From Gnetum montanum (taxonomy: Eukaryota > Streptophyta > Gnetopsida > Gnetales > Gnetaceae), in the NCBI GenBank assembly GCA_015680685.1, contig MNCI01007902.1:107777-171776 (forward strand): a DNA stretch of 64,000 bases, written 5' to 3'. Shown one piece after another: positions 22,247 through 33,599 of the stretch. The notes under the pieces were generated by a model. It was not told where the DNA came from. It saw only the letters and a program-made list of their open reading frames with translations, and did no database searches. The position numbers and the translations under genes were made by a program. Positions within the stretch are counted from its first letter, which is position 1; each line of letters begins with the position of its first letter.

Positions 22247-25200
22247 AGTAACAACTCATATTTTTTGCATCTTTGGTACATATGATCCTTGTAGAGTTTT
22301 TAAATCTTATACTTTTATGTGCTCTATGCTTGTTTTGGTTTGGTATATTTTTACGATTTTTCTTGAAGGCTTTGTAATGATGTTGAGCTTTGAGACTCTT
22401 GGATGCACAAATGTTATCATATACCTTATAATATTTAATTATATGTATTTTTTTATTATCATCATGTAACATATGTGTACTAACCCTATTGTTGAGTGTG
22501 GCAAATCTCATGAGGATTGGTTGGAAGCATGACATAGCATGTGATTTATAGTTTTTTAATTATTTTCCTAGAGTGCATGTTGTGGTCCTAGTGGTTATGT
22601 GGTTTGATGGTTTTTATATGTATACATGTATGTATTTATTTAGATTACTTTTATTTTTATGAAAATATATTTGAATATATATTTTTAGTATGATGGTTTT
22701 TATGATATTTTTCTCCTTTAATTACTTTAGAGAAAGTTATGTTTGAGATGGATAAGATTTTTGGTAAGATTTTTGATCATCTCCACTAAAACTTCCATGA
22801 ATAATTCTTTCCACACACTTCAACGATTTGAGAGAGGTGCTATCGGAGATTGAATCTACGGAGCTAGTGGATTGTAGATCAATTATGTAAATTACTTGGA
22901 TCTTTGGAGTCTACTCTCCTCTTTCATGATTTTTCATTGTTCAAGTTTAGAGGTGAGTTATCTTGGCTTCTTCCCCTTCTATGGTTCTAGGTTTTTGTGC
23001 ACATCCATGGGATGGGTGTTGTTTATTTTTTTCATATGAATATGATATCATTTTTGGGGTGATGGGTATTACTTTGCATGCCTAGAATAATTATTTTTTA
23101 GATTATATGTGTTGAGTTTATAGCTTTGGATTTTATTATTTCATTGTTTTTGGGCATGGGTTCTATAAGATCTATTCTAATAATTTTTATGAAATTAGGT
23201 TTTGTTGTTTATGCACTCAATTGATTGCAATTAAATGATATTACTACCATGATTTTTCTTTTATGAATGTGATTATGAGCCTAGAGGAAAATAGAGATGT
23301 CTTTTAGTTTCTTTTAACTTTTAGTTTGAAGTTTTGGAAATTCTCTTTCATCATGATATCTTACTTAGATTCATTTTTCTCATGGAATGAACTTGTCATG
23401 CTTAGTATGATTTATGATCTATATATCAATCATGTGAAACTTCTCTTTTCATTGTCATAATGAAATCTTATAATATAGAATCAATCTTTCTCATATTGAA
23501 ATTTTCCCGTCCTTGTAATGATGTCAATTTTTGTTTTGCCTCATTGATTTAATTTTGGGTTTATCCTTGTTCCCTATCATTTTTTGTTCCTAAGTTTTTG
23601 AACTCTTGCCTGTTGTTTCCCTATTCATTTTCATCATTTTGGAGTTTTTCCTAATATTTTCTAGTCTTTTCCTACCTTAATGAGATTTCTCATACCTTTG
23701 CTAGATGTCCCACCCATAAGCTAGATACTCATGTAAGGCATCTCCAGTTAGCCTAAGACATCTCATCTTAGCCTAATACATCTCTAAACTTATAGCAACA
23801 TATTAGCCTAAGCCAAAACATCTTCTAGTCTACTAAGACATCCCAACCTATCCTAAGACATCTCTAATTTTTCCAAGACATCTTTCAAGCATCCTAGATG
23901 TCTCACCTCTACCTGAGACATCTCACCCAAGATGTCTCTTCTGTAAGTTTATCTATTCTAAAAACTTGGATTCTATGGAATTTGGTTCCTTGGTTTAGCT
24001 TTAAACTTGTCCTCCTTGGTCTCTAATCTCTCCAAAACCTATCAAATCTTCCTCATTTGTTATATTTTCATCATTCCCCTTAGGTCTTTAATTATTAGTT
24101 ATTTTTCCTTTGGGTTGAATAATTGTGATTGTCTTGAATGTTAGTTGATTATGGTCTTGTTTCCTTTGATCATTTTGGATTTCCATTTTCAACATTTACT
24201 AATATTTCCAAGTCTTCATACAAGCTTCATACCTTGTTAATCTTCTTATTGGATTTGAAGTTTGATATTTTATCTCCTTCTTCAATTAACTCATCGTGTG
24301 ATTGTTTATCCATATATGATTCTTGGTTGTTGGTAACTCCACTCTTTCCATTGTTGTAATAATATTGATTTTGTTGGAGGTTATGATCATATTTTCTCCC
24401 CTTAGCATTTGTTTCCATCTTGGGATGTGATTGAGTTATGTGAGATCTCTTAGTTGTTGGATTTGGTTCTTTATGATGCTGGCTACTCATGTGATTGGAT
24501 TCAACTTGTTGATGTTATGTGATTCCTTGGATTTGTATCCTTGTGAGGATCCCTTGGACTATTATATCTCTTGATGAAATGGACACTTTTGGTTGGTTTT
24601 TGTGTCCTCTATTATTAGTTTGGAAGCCATGATTATTGTTTTCTTATTGTTTGGATGTTAAAGCTTTCACCAAGTTTGTGTGCCCGATTGGATATGGGCT
24701 TCATGTAGATGGTTTTGTGATTAACCCTTACTTGGATGCATTAGTATGGCTTTCATATAGGTTCCATCCTATGTGAAATGGTGATTCCATGTCTCATTGG
24801 TCATTTTGTTTTATGCCTCCATAACATTAGAGATGATGTTGTAAATGATGCCTCTAGCATTGATATTTTTCAAAAACATTGGAAGTGATGTCATGGATGA
24901 CACTTCACATTTTATTAAGACTAATAATAAATCCAAGAGATTGGTAATTTAATTTGATATGGATATATTTTGTAATATGATAAGCACACATGAAAACATG
25001 ATACACATATGACATTGAGAGCGATGCATGCTAGCCTCTTTATTTGTGGTGACAGTTGGAGTGGGCAAATCTTGATTTTGGTCTTGCATGTTGGATGGAT
25101 GTTTGGTTGTTCATTTTGATGCTTGTTTGGATATTTGAGTTAATATATTTTTCATGTCAACCATGATCCTCCTACCTCCCATGAGATCTATCCATTTGGC

Positions 25201-25734
25201 AATTAGAGATGTTGCCAAGCTTTCTCACTTAGTTTTATACTGATAATATATATAATTTTCAAGGTAATTGGTTGGGATAAGATAAGGGATCTTGGAGGAT
25301 TTTATAAGATGATATGATCTTGATGATGTTCTGTGTTCAACTTAGGCTTTGGCTATTTTATGTATTTGACACTTTAGCTTTTATGGTAAACATTGTACCT
25401 CATTTTCTCAGATTTTGAATCTATGGATATTTGTATGATTGGACATTTTATAACATGCCATTTTACACTTATGTCAAAAAGATTCAATTTTTTAGTTTAT
25501 GTTATTATATTTCTAGCATATATTCTTATGTGATTATATGATTATGCATTTCTTCTCTTTCCCTATTTAGTTTCTTCTCTTATTACTTGGTCACAACTTT
25601 ACACTAGGTTCCTTCATTTTCTTTTGCTATAAGATCATTCATTTTCTTATCTCTTGCCATGACCAATCATTTTATTAGGGTTTTTACCCAACATAATACT
25701 CTCCAACCTAAGGCATAGAAAGGAGGGTGTTACA
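22247..25734 (-). mobile_element. Solo LTR, 3.49 kb, family Long-LTR (minus)
   Basis: Read on the minus strand it starts TGTAACACCC and ends TTGTTACT. A perfect 5-bp duplication, TTAGG, flanks it at 22242-22246 and 25735-25739. It matches the plus-strand solo LTR at 18487-21875 along its length, at roughly 75-80 percent by eye. Because each copy has its own target duplication, they are two separate insertions and not the arms of one foldback element. The LTR is unusually long and has no significant open frame. Confidence 0.87.
23690..23945. repeat. Cluster of AGACATCT/AGATGTCT motifs in the solo LTR
   Basis: About twelve copies of AGACATCTC, AGATGTCTC and one-base variants occur in 255 bases, spaced 15-30 bases apart. 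The same word is clustered in both LTRs of the copia element (26985-27235 and 55590-55870). Confidence 0.75.
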
Positions 25735-26093
25735 TTAGGTTCTAAATATTATCATGAAAAAGAAAAGTGAAAAAAAGTAAATTATTATTTGGAAATATAA
25801 AAGAGTAAATAGGGAGGAGAGATGATGATATTTTCACTTCCAAAATTTTAGCAAGGAGAATTATATATTAAGGGTCAAATGCATTTAAATACATTAAAGT
25901 AAAATAATTTAATTTTCTACTACTTTTTGCACATAAATTATTTTAAGAAATAATTGATCTTTTCATAAAAATTTTAAACTTTCTATTGTATGTATGCTTG
26001 TGAGTAAGATATGCATGTGTTCACACCAAGGCTATTGTTCAATGGATGAAACATTATTCACTTGGTTAAAGCATGTAACTTATAGTTGACAAT

Positions 26094-26218
26094 GAGATGT
26101 TAGCCTAGTGGTATGGAACTTGGCCTAGTAATCCTAGGTCGTAGGTATGATTCTACTAGGTAGTAATGAGCTATAAAATTTCATAAATATTAAGGTGTAC
26201 CTATGTTTCACTTATTTC
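26094..26218 (+). mobile_element. SINE copy (tRNA-derived)
   Basis: GATGTTAGCCTAGTGGTATG gives a good RNA polymerase III box A. A box-B-like GTAGGTATGATTCT follows after 33 bases, then ACTAGGTAGTAATGAGCTATA. Three other copies lie in the window, at 21922, 56336 and 57298. The tail shares TATGTTTCACTTATTTC-like text with the 21.9-kb copy. Confidence 0.72.
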
Positions 26219-26383
26219 AAGTTAAAATATCCCAAGGGATATTTGGAGACATGGTATCATGGTTCATAGTAAAAATATATGTGTAGGAACTATGAAATAA
26301 GGTATATAACTAATCATAGTAAATTTTAGTTAATAATTTATCTACCTTAACAATCAACTCATCATAGATGGGATAAAAGTACT

Positions 26384-27428
26384 TGAAGATTGAGAACTTA
26401 GATGGGGGTGAATAAGTCCAAGCCAACAATACCCAATTCTTGCATAGTTAATTTATGTGGTTCCCCAACTTGAGTACATCCATACTCAAAGTGTAGAATC
26501 CTTGCACACCTCCAAAGTTTTTTCCTTCATAATGTGGTTTTTTAAGGACATCATAACATTTACAAGTCAAGCTCTATAGCTCTATAATGAATGTTTTCTC
26601 TTAGAAACAAATCCAACCGCTTAAGGTTCCAACAAGATATAAGTCTTTACAATCAATGTCTTCTCACAAGAAGCACATTAATCCCACAAGTCAGACAACA
26701 TATAGCTCCTTAGGGCTTACAAAAAGAAAAGAAAAAATCAAGGAAGAAATGAACTAAACTTTTGATTCCTTGCTTTGAGACACACAAAAAATGATAACAA
26801 ATTAAGGTTTTTAAACTTCACAAAAATGTATACAATTTCTTACTTAATTGCTTGATGAAGGCTTGCATTTTTCCTTTTAGGATGTCTTCCTTTTATAGCC
26901 TTGTTCTCCTCCATTTTCTTGATAGTATCCTTACAATAGCTAGAAATGACTAGTTGAGATGTCTTTTGTGAGGCTTGAGATATCTCACTATTTTTTTTTC
27001 ATTGCAAGAAAAATTTCTTGTTAGAAGCCAAGATGTCTTGTAGGAGACATCTTGTCTTAGGGTGAGATGTCTTCTAAGTTTGAGAGACATATTTCTTGCA
27101 ATAAGAGTTCTTAGTAAATAGGTATTCTATGTTTGAGAGACATCCTGCCTAAAACTAGAGTTCTCAACAAAGACATCTTCTAGGATCAAGATATGTCTTG
27201 AAAGATTGTAATATGCCTTCTCTTGCCATGGGACATCTCCTATCCTCATGATCTTCTTTTGATTCCTCACATCTTCTTTTGTATTTCAACATTTCAAATT
27301 GTCCATCCTTGCTCTTTTCTTGGCCTCATTGCTATCTCAAGCTTAACTTCCTTAGGCCTGTAATATCTTATAAAACATATTGATCAATTCTTCATTTTAA
27401 AAATTTTTCACAGACTAAAAGGTCAATA
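26384..27428 (-). repeat. 3' LTR of Copia-1
   Basis: About 1045 bp, minus strand, from TATTGACC to CAATCTTCA. It is homologous to 55014-56064. It contains a dense cluster of AGACATCTT/AGATGTCT words near 26985-27235. Confidence 0.85.
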
Positions 27429-27442
27429 ATCTCCCCTTTTCT
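27429..27442 (-). promoter_or_regulatory. Polypurine tract of Copia-1
   Basis: On the minus strand AGAAAAGGGGAGAT lies immediately before the LTR start TATTGACC. This is the expected place and composition for plus-strand priming. It shows that this LTR is the 3' one and that the element interior lies to the right. Confidence 0.85.
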
Positions 27443-27580
27443 AATGATGTCCAAAACTTGAATAATTAGTTAGCATAAAAAAATGAAAAGAATGCATATA
27501 AATTATAATTTAATCCACCTTTTTGGGTATCAATCAAAAAGAATTTTTCTTATGAAATTTCCCTTATATGTGTGCTTCCT

Positions 27581-28148
27581 TGTAACATCCTCATTCCCAA
27601 ATGATGCTACTACATAATGAAGATGGTGCCTCTTCATAACAAGTATTATTGTTATTGTAGATCCAAAAGGGTGTGTTGTAATTGAGACATGAAAGGGTGC
27701 ATTGTAATAATAGACATGTCTCTTGAGGTTACCTTTAGGGGTTTAAACTAAGGCATTTATACCTAGGCTTAGAGGTCATGTCGACATGAAGTGGTAGAGC
27801 CAGTAAACGCAAGTCATGGGTTTTTAGGTGAAGTGGGACAGGAAGAGGATTGGCCATCTCTTCTAGCTGATGATTAGCTTAACCATTGTGGCAATGCTTT
27901 ATTACCTCTAAGGGATGGATTCCTATGGAAGAAAATACCAAGGAACATCCTCAGAGCATGATCCAAATACTCCATTTGATATTAATAAAGCATTTTTTCT
28001 TTCTCTTTCTACATTTTCTCTTTTAGTTTCTTTATGCTTAATGTTGAATGTTACATATATTTGATGTTGATATATTATCTCTTATGCGTAATTCCTAATA
28101 TAACATATATTTGACATTTTCCATGGCATATAGGAATGGGATGTCACA
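27581..28148 (+). repeat. Left LTR of LTR-CCR4
   Basis: A 568-bp LTR runs from TGTAACATCC to GATGTCACA. It is roughly 80-85 percent like the right LTR by eye, so the insertion is old but younger than its copia host. Confidence 0.9.
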
Positions 28149-28150
28149 AT

Positions 28151-28162
28151 TGGTATTGGAGC
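28151..28162 (+). promoter_or_regulatory. Primer binding site, initiator-Met type
   Basis: TGGTATTGGAGC begins two bases after the LTR. It differs from the common plant site TGGTATCAGAGC at two adjacent bases. It fixes the plus orientation. Confidence 0.85.
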
Positions 28163-29604
28163 AAGCCACAACCCAAGGGCCATTCATAACCATGGACCAA
28201 CTACAACCTAATGATGAACCACAGAGCTACAAACTAGAAAGAATCATGGACTATCACCACTTTCATCACATGTCCAAGATTACCTATGTAAGCCAAAAGA
28301 TATATTTCCATTGATTTCATGAACAATGAATCACACATCTACAAAAGACATAGATCCCATCAATCAACAAAATTCTTTCATGGATATTATTGAACGATGA
28401 AGATCTGGTTACGCCTCATCAAGATTTTTCAATTGTAAGTGATGTTGGTAAGATAAGGATACACTAATCTAAGTAAGTCTTACTCATCTTAATACTATAA
28501 ATATTAATTGATTAAGGTAATTGTTAAGTTTCTCCCAAAAAGTTGGTAGCCATTACCTAAATTGATATTATTTTGTTGAAAGTTCTTAACCCATGTAACT
28601 TGCCGTTATTCACCATACCAAGACCTAGGTATTGATAAGATAAGGGACTTAACCCATTCATAAAATTGTCTTATCTCAATAGGGAAACCAATAATTAATA
28701 AACGATGTTATCATAATATTCTCCTTAATACCTCATTAGAGTATAACCATGATATGAGAAGGTATAACCACCATAATTGTTATACTATTAGGTATCAATA
28801 TTATATTCCTATTCTAGGGTTGGTACATCATTTTCAATCAATTCCAAGTAATCTATAAGATCTCAAGTTACCCATATGTTAACCCAATAATGTCAATTCA
28901 ACAAAATATTCTATTTTGATCCTTTTAATTCCTAAAATTCTAACTTCATTTTTGAGTCCTAAGATTGTGTCTAATAAATAGTGCTCATCAAGATGTTTCC
29001 AATGGTACAAATTTTGTCTCAATCGGACTTACAGTTTAAGAGATATCAATGCTTAAATTTTTTCATTATGTGTGCTTTAAAATAATATTAACTTATTAAT
29101 TTATTCCCCCCCCCCCCCCCCCCCCCCAAATATAAAATCTTTTCGTAAAATTTAATTGGAAAAAAAATTGTTAGGGCCATGGCCCTAACATTAATGGTTA
29201 GGCCAATGGCTGACCCATGCTACAAACTAGGATAGCTATGTTTACTTGGTGGTAGTAGGATCACAAGGCCTAGTTGTGTAGCATCATGGCCAACTAGGCT
29301 ACTATTGAAAGCCTACCTATGCAATAAAGGCCAATCATGCAGTCATCTAGAGCAACCACATGTTCATTGCTTGCCTATGCCTACTGCTCCACCTCTTATA
29401 ATGTTGATTCATTGTCATTCCCTTTCCCCTTCCCCTTGCATCAATGCTACATCATTTCTCATCACCACTTACAATCATACACTAGGGCTTTAACATTTTC
29501 CACCATGAACGCCGATCATTGTTATCCTCCTATGTTGTGTTGTATCCTCGCCTGTGTTATGCATGCCCTTGGCTTCCTTTTGCACTACCGCTATCCACTG
29601 GTGC
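28163..29604 (+). other. 5' interior of LTR-CCR4, no recognisable gene
   Basis: There is no gag-like or pol-like reading frame. The region contains a run of 22 C at 29106-29127 and an 18-base perfect palindrome, TTAGGGCCATGGCCCTAA, near 29172-29189. Short GGCC-rich words recur from 29170 to 29340. Confidence 0.6.
29106..29127 (+). repeat. C22 homopolymer
   Basis: Twenty-two consecutive C lie in an otherwise AT-rich stretch. Its length is probably unreliable because sequencing slips in such tracts. Confidence 0.9.
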
Positions 29605-29945
29605 TAGAAATTGCTACCTCCTTTCAGTGTACCATAGACATTGCTCATGCCAAGAATCACTACCCCTTCTAATGCTCCATGGACATTGCTAGCATCAGGA
29701 ATAACTATCCCTTATAATGCTTTATGAACACCATCAATACCAAAAATTACTATTCCTTTTGACGCTCGACAAACATCACCAACGTCAAGAATCATTGTTC
29801 CTTCTAGCACATCATAAACATTGTAGGTATCATGATTCACTACCTCTTTCAATACACCATGAACATTACTGGTGTTAGGAATCACTAGCCCTTCTGGTGC
29901 ATCATAGATACCATCGGTGCTAGAAATCACTACCTCCTCTGATGC
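29605..29945 (-). repeat. 45-bp minisatellite, about 7-8 copies
   Basis: Units of 45 bases (for example AGGAATCACTAGCCCTTCTG followed by 25 more) repeat seven to eight times with substitutions but little length change. Because 45 is a multiple of three, one minus-strand frame stays open across several units and gives a 15-residue repeat (GLVIPNTSNVHGVLK, GTMILDVGDVCRASK and similar). I cannot tell whether this was ever coding. Confidence 0.8.
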
Positions 29946-30059
29946 TACTATTGGAAACCCTTACACTATGCATAGGCCATAATGAATACACTTTTAATGA
30001 CCAAGTCTGCATCAAGGCTATGGCATAGGATTTCCACCAGTAGGTAGCATAGCACTACC

Positions 30060-30275
30060 AAGGACTACATAGGCCTAGCCTAGGACACATAAGCCCTTGT
30101 AAGAGTTTTGCAGGTCCTACCTAGGTCACGCAAGCCCACCTAGGCCATGTAGGCCCTTACATGGGTCGTGCAAGCCCACCTACATTACGTTGGCCCTCTT
30201 AGGGGCTACGTAGGCATGACTAAGCTACGTTGGCCTTGGTAAGGGCCATCTAAACCCAACTAGATTGCATGAGCC
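30060..30275 (+). repeat. Degenerate 40-bp repeats rich in GTAGGCC/GGCCTA
   Basis: About five imperfect units of 38-40 bases carry phrases such as GTGCAAGCCCACCTA and CTACGTTGGCC. They are GC-richer than their surroundings. Confidence 0.6.
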
Positions 30276-30462
30276 AAAATATTTCCATCATCCATTGTCA
30301 TCCCTTCCCACCACTAGCATGTTGTCTTGATCTGTAATTGCCATCCACCATCGTCATGCTCCCTAGCATGCCCTATCCACTACCAAGCTCTTTCAGTGTG
30401 CCTTGCTCATCACTCTAATGCCCCGTGACCACTACCACTATCCCTACCCTTGGTGATAGGAA

Positions 30463-30560
30463 AATTTTTTCATCAACCAATAGAAAATTTCAATTTTTCA
30501 TCAACTATTGGGAAATTCAAATTTTTTTGTCAATCAATGAATAATTCAAAATTTTCATTA
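30463..30560 (+). repeat. Short AT-rich direct repeats
   Basis: Three decayed copies of a 35-40 base unit contain TTTTTCATCAACCAAT and AAATTCAAATTTTT. Confidence 0.5.
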
Positions 30561-31435
30561 GTCAGAATATTAATTTAAAATTAGGTATTTGAAAAAGCAT
30601 TTTCAAAAATAGAAATTAACACATTGATAGGAAATAAGATAAGAACTTCATAATTAGGCACACTCATCTTGGAGTAGTACTGGGATAGGTGACCTCCCAT
30701 GAAGTCTTTTTTTTTGTGCTAAATGTTCTAGACCTCAGAAGTAATAAATTTTAATTTTGGAAGTCATTTTTGGCAAATGAAAAGTCATTTCCTATAGATT
30801 TGAACCTTTCAGACACAATAGTGAAGTTAGATCCATCCCATGATATCCTAGAAACTAGTTTTCATCCCTTGCCCAACATAGTGCATCAAGAACCCCAAAA
30901 ATCTTAATTTCACCATAACTCAAGCATATGATGTCTTTTTTAAAACATATTAATAGTCATTTCCAACATTTTTTACCCTTCTAAACTCAATGGTGAGGAT
31001 AGATTTATCATTTGGATACTTGATAATTCAATAACACCTTAAATTGTGCCTTAAGAGGCCATAACATAGACTAGTGAATCATACCTACTAATTTAATTAT
31101 TAAGACTTAATGTAACCTCTTAAAAATTAAGATTAAGGGTTTAACCTATGTAGATAAATAATCTTAGCTTCCTAAAACTCTAGTTTTTCACTAGTACATT
31201 GCCAAATTCAGCGTTCTTAAGGAGGGTAGAAAGGTTGTTAAGAATTATATGATGTAGTAAATCAATTAATTAATTGATGATCAGTTGATGAACAAAAATG
31301 GTCAAGAAGATGCATATAAATTCATTTTTCAATTAAATCATGTAGTAGAACAACATGAGGAATCATAATCTCATTTCAACAAGATGTATGATACCTGTAA
31401 AGAGTAATGGTCTAGTAGAAAATCCAATAATAAGA

Positions 31436-32490
31436 ATGAAAGTTGCAACATACAACGTGCCTACAAGATCCATAGCAAATGAGAAACAACATCTTCTATG
31501 TCCACCATGGGCCTTGGACTAGCATGAATATCAATACCCATGCATCATACTGGAGTTACAAGATTTGGATGCTGATGTCCTATGCCTATAAGAAGTCTTA
31601 CCATGGGAATTTCTATGTCAATTCCAACAAGGCTTGAAAAAGATGGGATACGTAGGAATTTATAAGAAATAAAGTTCTTAGGGAAGTTCTTCTTTTGATC
31701 CATATAGATTAGCCTATTGCAAAAATCACATGGACGGTTGCATAATCTTTTATGAAGAAGCCAAGTTTGAATTAGTACAAATATTTGAATGGAGATTAGA
31801 AAATATGCTTTTTGAAATTCCAGAATTTTAGATGATGGGAAAGAAAGAACAATCAAGATTTTAAAAAACTCACATAGCCTTAGCATTGATACTAAAACTA
31901 CATCTATCAATAAGGTATGTATATATAGTCAACACACATTTAATTGACAAATCAACATGTTTAGATATTATACTATGTCAAGGAGCATACTTGATTAAGA
32001 AAATAAATGAAAAGTTTAAAGAATAATTTTTTCCTAAGCTATATTAATGTAGAGCTAATTATCCTTTGTAGAGACTTCAATGCGAAAGTTGAAAGTAGTG
32101 TTTATCAATTTTTAGAATATGGATGTGTAAAAGAATCGTTGGAAGATGAACCTAATTTGAAGATGTTCCCATTAATTCAACATAAAATTCCATTGGGAAG
32201 TACATATTCTATCTACTCTAAATTTTCAATAGATAAATTAGATCCCAAAATTCAAGAACCACAATTTATCAATTTCTTTACTATGATTAATGAGGATGGA
32301 TCAAACACATTCTTCATTGAGACCCTAGATTATATTTGGTATGATGTCTAATTCTTCCAAGTTACTAAGTTATTAGAGTTAATTTCTAAAGAGGAAGTTG
32401 AAAAGAATTAAGATCAAGCTTTGCCATCCTGAAGAAAGCCATCCAATCATATACCACTTATGGTAGAATTACAATTACTTCCATCAATTC
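31436..32490 (+). pseudogene. Captured CCR4-type deadenylase domain (EEP nuclease) in the LTR element
   Basis: CCR4 is the exonuclease subunit of the CCR4-NOT complex that shortens mRNA poly(A) tails. Two frames joined by a shift near 31910 cover the whole C-terminal nuclease domain in order: VATYNV (31442), LLCPPWALD (31500), DADVLCL-stop-EV (31570-31590), KKMGYVGIYKK, MDGCIIFYEEAKFELV (31730-31777), a decayed NTHI segment (31935), IILCRDFNAKVESSVYQFLE (about 32058-32117), IETLDYIWYDV (32316-32348) and NHIPLMVEL (32445-32471). These fit plant CCR4-1/2-type proteins (GDFNS, TLDYIFY, SDHI). Catalytic-region changes include GDFN to RDFN and SDH to SNH. No intron interrupts the domain, so an mRNA copy was probably captured. 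The leucine-rich repeats of animal CCR4 are absent. Several stops show it is dead. Confidence 0.85.
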
Positions 32491-32926
32491 ATAAGGTTAA
32501 TCAAGATCAAGAAGTATTTCATCCTTTTATTTATAATCTTATTATTTTCTTCATTATTTAATTTATATTTTAATTATATAAGTAAAAAATCTAAGGTAAT
32601 GGAAGTTGGAAATAAAGGATTTACCCTGCCTTCATTTGTGTAACCAAACATGTGTTGCACTTTGTGTGATCCTGGTTAGGATTGGTGATTAGTGGTTGGT
32701 AGATCTTTAATTCATCTCTTGTCATTATCTTTGAAAATGAGGCAAGTATTAATGAAATAATATTTAATATTTATATATATATTCTTCTCACATATATTTT
32801 GTTTGCAAATAAGCAAGAAACAACTTCAAGTTCAAAAGAGAAATCAAATTATTGGAGCATGGAAGCATAACAAAATTACTAAAGCTAGAAAAAGATATCA
32901 AATGTATACTTGTTTGAGGATGAATG

Positions 32927-32944
32927 AAACCTAAGGGAGTAGAT
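32927..32944 (+). promoter_or_regulatory. Polypurine tract of LTR-CCR4
   Basis: GAAACCTAAGGGAGTAGAT lies directly before the right LTR TGTAATG. Its position and purine content fit a plus-strand primer. Confidence 0.75.
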
Positions 32945-33517
32945 TGTAATGTCCCCATTCTCAAAAGATTTTTCTACATAATGAAGGTGGTTTCTCTTCA
33001 TAACAAGTGTTATTGTAATCATAACAAGACCTGAAAGGGTGTGTTGTAATTGAGACCCAAAAGAGTGCATTGTAATAACTTATGTGTCTCTTGAGGTGAC
33101 CTTTGGGGGTTTGGCCTAAGACATTTATACTCAAGCTTAAAGGTCATGCCAACATGGAGTGGTGGAGCTAGTAAATGTGATTCATGGGGTTCCATGTGAA
33201 GTAGGATAGGAAGAGGACAAGCCATCCCTTTTGGCTGATAATAGGCTTAACCATGGTGGCAATGCTAGATTACCTCTAGGGGATAGATGCCTAAAAAAGA
33301 AAACCCCAAGGAACACCCTTAGAGCATGATATAGATACTCTATTTCATAGTAATAAAGAATTATTTTCTTTCTCTTTCTACATTTTCTCTATTATTTTCT
33401 TTACACTTAATGTCGAATGTTACATATATTTGACATTGGTATATTATCTCTTATGCATAATGTCTAATATAACGTATATTTGATATTTGCCATGACATCT
33501 AGGAATGGGATGTCACA
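32945..33517 (+). repeat. Right LTR of LTR-CCR4
   Basis: A 573-bp LTR runs from TGTAATGTCC to GATGTCACA and is followed by the TTCCT target duplication. Confidence 0.9.
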
Positions 33518-33599
33518 TTCCTTCTTTTCCCCATCCTTTTTGTTTGTTTTTTCTTTAATTTTTATCAAACCTAAACTATAGTATCTTAAGAGAAGAGGA

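Larger units (their letters stand above)
27581..33517 (+). mobile_element. Complete LTR element carrying a captured CCR4 gene (LTR-CCR4)
   Basis: The left LTR (27581-28148) and right LTR (32945-33517) are both TGTAA...GATGTCACA, with a perfect TTCCT duplication at 27576-27580 and 33518-33522. The left LTR is followed by TGGTATTGGAGC, an initiator-Met-type primer site. The right LTR is preceded by CCTAAGGGAGTAGAT, a polypurine tract. The 4.8-kb interior has no recognisable gag, protease, RT or integrase. It contains tandem repeats and a decayed copy of a plant CCR4 deadenylase domain in the same orientation. This is a non-autonomous element that must have used another element's enzymes. It inserted into Copia-1 between RNase H and the polypurine tract. 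Confidence 0.9.

Noticed and set aside
18487-25734. A single foldback or Mutator-like transposon with 3.4-kb terminal inverted repeats
   Set aside because: Each arm has its own 5-bp target duplication and LTR-type ends; there is no shared 9-bp duplication outside the pair.
31545-31910. A 121-codon minus-strand frame in LTR-CCR4
   Set aside because: It is the antisense shadow of the CCR4-like domain, whose motifs read on the plus strand.
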